8,111 bases of DNA from Sulfurimonas sp. (GTDB lineage Bacteria; Campylobacterota; Campylobacteria; Campylobacterales; Sulfurimonadaceae), in NCBI GenBank assembly GCA_003978475.1, contig QNZR01000246.1, positions 1 through 8,111 on the forward strand. The letters run 5' to 3'. The translations under genes and the position numbers were made by a program. Position 1 is the first letter of the stretch; each line of letters starts with the position of its first letter. Positions 6,569 to 8,111 of the stretch are shown piece after piece. The notes under the pieces were generated by a model. That model searched no databases. It was given only the letters and a program-made list of their open reading frames with translations, and was not told the origin of the DNA.

Positions 6569-6646
6569 TGGTCGGAGTGACCGGACTTGAACCGGCGACC
6601 TCTACCACCCCAAGGTAGCACGCTAGCCAGACTGCGCCACACCCCG
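6569..6646 (-). tRNA. tRNA-Pro(GGG)
   Basis: Folds as a full cloverleaf. The 7-bp acceptor stem (CGGGGTG with CACTCCG) has one G-U pair. The D stem is GCGC/GCGT. The 5-bp anticodon stem CTACC/GGTAG closes the loop TTGGGGT with anticodon GGG (proline, reading CCC and CCU). The T arm GCCGG-TTCAAGT-CCGGT is canonical. The discriminator A and the 3' CCA are encoded (6572 down to 6569). Without discriminator and CCA the body is 6573..6646. It is transcribed alone from a TATAAT at 6665, or together with the downstream mutS7 unit. Confidence 0.96.
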
Positions 6647-6664
6647 ACATTTTTGGAGAGTGTG

Positions 6665-6670
6665 ATTATA
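6665..6670 (-). promoter_or_regulatory. tRNA-Pro promoter (-10 TATAAT)
   Basis: A perfect TATAAT on the minus strand ends 18 nt before the tRNA 5' end. That places transcription start about 10-12 nt upstream of the mature tRNA, a typical short leader. There is no recognisable -35. Confidence 0.65.
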
Positions 6671-6687
6671 GGACAGCTCATCTTAAG

Positions 6688-6706
6688 GACGGTTTAGACA
6701 ACCGTT
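6688..6706 (-). terminator. weak hairpin after the BFD-like gene
   Basis: Immediately after tandem stops TAATAA, a 6-bp perfect stem (ACGGTT/AACCGT, extendable by one G-U pair) closes a 5-nt loop. On the minus strand no U-tract follows (CCTTAAG), so as an intrinsic terminator it is weak; it may instead protect the 3' end of the mRNA. Confidence 0.35.
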
Positions 6707-6707
6707 A

Positions 6708-6929
6708 TTATAGTCGTTTTTGTTTCACCAGTGCCAGCAACATCACCAAAGAGTAACCATCATTGTGGTACCCTTCCTCACGACACAGCTCACATTTATC
6801 CCCTACAGGGCGGTGGTTCTGTTCCAACAGTTCCTCAAGCGTGGCAATACGATTCTCTTTGATGCACGTCACAATCTCTTCAATGCTAAGATCGTTACAG
6901 TAACACAGGGTTCGGTTTCTATCTATCAT
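6708..6929 (-). CDS. BFD-like [2Fe-2S] protein
   Basis: Small soluble protein of 73 residues from ATG 6929, or 79 from TTG 6947. Numbered from the TTG start, Cys15-Tyr-Cys17 and Cys52-x2-Cys55 give CxC-x34-CxxC, close to the bacterioferritin-associated ferredoxin pattern (CxC-x31-33-CxxC). The intervening helix-loop-helix (LSIEEIVTCIKENRIATLEEL) and the Gly before the second Cys pair (PVGDKCELC) fit that fold, which binds one [2Fe-2S] cluster. Likely roles are electron transfer or iron release from bacterioferritin, or delivery to a reductase, but no bacterioferritin gene is visible nearby. An extra Cys28 is not a usual ligand. Neither candidate start has a convincing Shine-Dalgarno; I chose ATG because it lies just before the conserved part. 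The gene lies 33-51 nt after the 92-residue unknown gene and ends with TAATAA. Confidence 0.7.
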   Translation of the reverse strand: MIDRNRTLCYCNDLSIEEIVTCIKENRIATLEELLEQNHRPVGDKCELCREEGYHNDGYSLVMLLALVKQKRL

Positions 6930-6949
6930 GAAACGTATACTAGCCAATT

Positions 6950-6975
6950 TGACGTAAAAACGGCATTACACGTCA
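6950..6975. repeat. inverted repeat TGACGT-N14-ACGTCA
   Basis: Two perfect 6-bp half-sites in opposite orientation have centres exactly 20 bp apart, about two helical turns. They lie in the short gap between the 92-residue gene and the BFD-like gene, just upstream of both candidate starts. The spacing suits a dimeric regulator better than a terminator: the loop is long and no U-tract follows. I do not recognise the half-site as that of a known Campylobacterota regulator. Confidence 0.35.
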
Positions 6976-6980
6976 TGCAC

Positions 6981-7259
6981 TTATGATGACGACGCCATGA
7001 TCTGTGCGACATCATGCATCGCTTTCATCAGCGACTCTTTACATGTAAATTCCAAAACAATTCGGTTATGCGGCACGTCGTCCAAAGGGTCAGTATCAAA
7101 AACCAGAACATACGCTTCAATCTCAATAACCTCCTGTTTCAGCTCCGCCCACTCCAACGACACCTGCGCATACTCTCCGCCGACGCAAACACGTGCCGCA
7201 GGGTATAACCGTGTCGTACGCTCCAGATCAATCTCGTGTCCTTGCGCCATATAAATCAT
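6981..7259 (-). CDS. conserved-looking hypothetical protein, 92 residues
   Basis: I do not recognise a family. The start is set at ATG 7259, 7 nt after a perfect AGGAGG; a longer frame opening at 7337 would overlap the MFS gene by 65 bases without ribosome-binding support. The product is acidic, with no signal peptide, no membrane segment and one pair of isolated Cys residues (about 25 and 73). It alternates short beta-like stretches (ARVCVGGEYAQVSLEW, VIEIEAYVLVFD, NRIVLEFTC) with a C-terminal amphipathic helix (SLMKAMHDVAQIMASSS), which suggests a small alpha/beta or beta-sandwich domain. It lies 13 nt after the MFS gene, so the two are probably co-transcribed, and it is followed by the BFD-like gene. 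Its function is unknown; it may be a small accessory protein of the transporter. Confidence 0.75.
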   Translation of the reverse strand: MIYMAQGHEIDLERTTRLYPAARVCVGGEYAQVSLEWAELKQEVIEIEAYVLVFDTDPLDDVPHNRIVLEFTCKESLMKAMHDVAQIMASSS

Positions 7260-7266
7260 GCGTGCT

Positions 7267-7272
7267 CCTCCT
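7267..7272 (-). promoter_or_regulatory. strong Shine-Dalgarno AGGAGG that sets the 92-residue gene start
   Basis: AGGAGG on the minus strand sits directly after the MFS stop codon and 7 nt before ATG 7259. It is the best ribosome-binding site in the window and rules against the longer frame starting inside the MFS gene. Confidence 0.8.
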
Positions 7273-8111
7273 TTACGGTATCTCTTTGAGTTCAAATCGT
7301 TGCTGCAGCCAGTAGTAATACCATGTTGCGACCACAAATAACACTCCCAACATCAGGGTAATCATCGGCAATGACACCCCGGCATCGGCACAGAACCCAA
7401 TCAGCATCGAGGTAGCAGCAGCCATCAGCAAAAAGAGCATGTCGTTGTATGCCACCACACGACCGTAATATGCCGGATCGGTATGGTGCTGCAATAGTGT
7501 ATAGGTATAGGACCAGAGTGTTGTCGTACACAGTCCGACCAGCACCGAGGCCATAAGCGAAAGGTAAAAATGAGGCATAACCGCCGCCCAAAGCATAATG
7601 GCAAATGCCTGAAACATCCACACATAGCGCAATCTGGTATTGGTCATATGTCTGCCAATGAGAAGTGGTCCTACCACCAGACCCAAAGCACGTGAGGCAT
7701 GCAGCAGCCCAATCGCCAATGAGGTGGCGATCAGATGGGTATAATACTCATGAACCATTAAGGCAACCAGAGCATCAAATGCCGTCAACCCCACCAAAGC
7801 ATGTAGCAGCATCAGGTAAAACACTTTACGATCATGCCTGATATAGCTCAATGTCTCTTTAAACATCGCTACAATATTTCGTGTCGCAGGATTCACACGT
7901 ACCTCAATACGCACATTCATCAGCATAACAAAACATAGAACAAACAGCAGACCATCAAGAATAAATGCGGCACTGACCCCGACCTTATAAACCAAAAAAC
8001 CGCTGACGGCCATACCAAACGTGTACAAGACCGACCAAATAATAGAGTGAATCTCATTAGCAAGCTGCAATTTTTTTACATGTAAAATTTTGGGCAACAG
8101 TGCCATCTCAA
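7273..8111 (-). CDS. MFS transporter, N-terminal part outside the window
   Basis: The C-terminal 278 or so residues of a major facilitator superfamily protein. The frame stays open to the right edge (a Glu codon precedes the first visible Met), so that Met is not the start. Numbered from it, the ALLPKILHVKKLQLANEIHS motif matches the segment after TM4 in the MFS_3/enterobactin exporter-like subgroup. Eight hydrophobic segments follow, corresponding to TM5-12: about 24-42, 46-63, 95-118, 127-150, 160-177, 180-205, 221-240 and 246-267. The cytoplasmic GRVVAYNDMLFL motif before TM11 is also typical. Around 120-130 residues with TM1-4 are missing. MFS proteins of this type are usually proton-coupled exporters in the inner membrane; the substrate cannot be inferred. 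The 92-residue gene follows after 13 nt. Confidence 0.88.
   Translation of the reverse strand, partial: EMALLPKILHVKKLQLANEIHSIIWSVLYTFGMAVSGFLVYKVGVSAAFILDGLLFVLCFVMLMNVRIEVRVNPATRNIVAMFKETLSYIRHDRKVFYLMLLHALVGLTAFDALVALMVHEYYTHLIATSLAIGLLHASRALGLVVGPLLIGRHMTNTRLRYVWMFQAFAIMLWAAVMPHFYLSLMASVLVGLCTTTLWSYTYTLLQHHTDPAYYGRVVAYNDMLFLLMAAATSMLIGFCADAGVSLPMITLMLGVLFVVATWYYYWLQQRFELKEIP

Noticed and set aside
7260..7337. Upstream extension of the 92-residue gene into the MFS gene
   Set aside because: It would overlap the MFS coding region by 65 bases, while a perfect AGGAGG supports ATG 7259.
7292..7621. Alternative minus-strand frames inside the MFS gene
   Set aside because: They overlap clear MFS transmembrane coding in another frame and have no ribosome-binding site.
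1..8111. CRISPR array, insertion sequence or prophage
   Set aside because: No regularly spaced repeats, transposase, integrase or terminal inverted repeats were seen; tRNA-Pro is not followed by a duplicated attachment-like segment or integrase.

Overview
The window looks like a piece of chromosome from a chemolithotrophic Campylobacterota (epsilonproteobacterium), probably Sulfurovum-, Sulfuricurvum- or Sulfurimonas-like. Three things point there: a MutS7-type mismatch repair protein with a fused C-terminal HNH nuclease, a lineage-typical DapE and ribosomal protein L21, and promoters that consist of a clear TATAAT -10 box with a T-rich upstream stretch and no good -35. The genus is inference. 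Every confident gene lies on the minus strand, so the window is read from right to left. Gene density is high and there is no gene-free stretch above 300 bases.

Right end (about 8111 to 6708): the C-terminal two thirds of an MFS transporter, cut by the window edge. It is followed 13 nt later by a 92-residue protein of unknown function with a strong Shine-Dalgarno, and then by a small BFD-like [2Fe-2S] protein. An inverted repeat with half-sites 20 bp apart sits in the gap before the BFD-like gene.

Centre (6707 to 2078): a tRNA-Pro(GGG) with encoded CCA and its own TATAAT. Next comes a probable operon driven by an extended -10 promoter: mutS7, a small lipoprotein gene (overlapping mutS7 by one base, TAATG) and dapE (6-nt gap, Shine-Dalgarno built into the preceding stop). 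The 991-residue MutS7 is the most notable gene. It carries mismatch recognition, ATPase and nuclease modules in one chain, the architecture otherwise known from octocoral mitochondrial mtMutS and some giant viruses.

Left (2077 to 1): a second transcription unit starts at a TATAAT box and encodes a small basic two-helix membrane protein, an exported thioredoxin-fold protein with a CxxC motif, and RidA, the last two again overlapping as TAATG. Then rplU (L21) and rpmA (L27) form their usual pair and end at a good intrinsic terminator at 60..85. The remaining 59 bases are AT-rich with a possible promoter for the next minus-strand gene.

Functionally this is mostly housekeeping: translation (L21, L27, tRNA-Pro), lysine/peptidoglycan precursor synthesis (DapE), metabolite damage control (RidA), envelope thiol chemistry and DNA repair. 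I see no insertion sequence, CRISPR array or prophage. The candidate for something unusual is the one-polypeptide MutS7-HNH repair system, a family already described. Its co-transcription with a lipoprotein gene and dapE, and the small unknown proteins nearby, are the less familiar parts.
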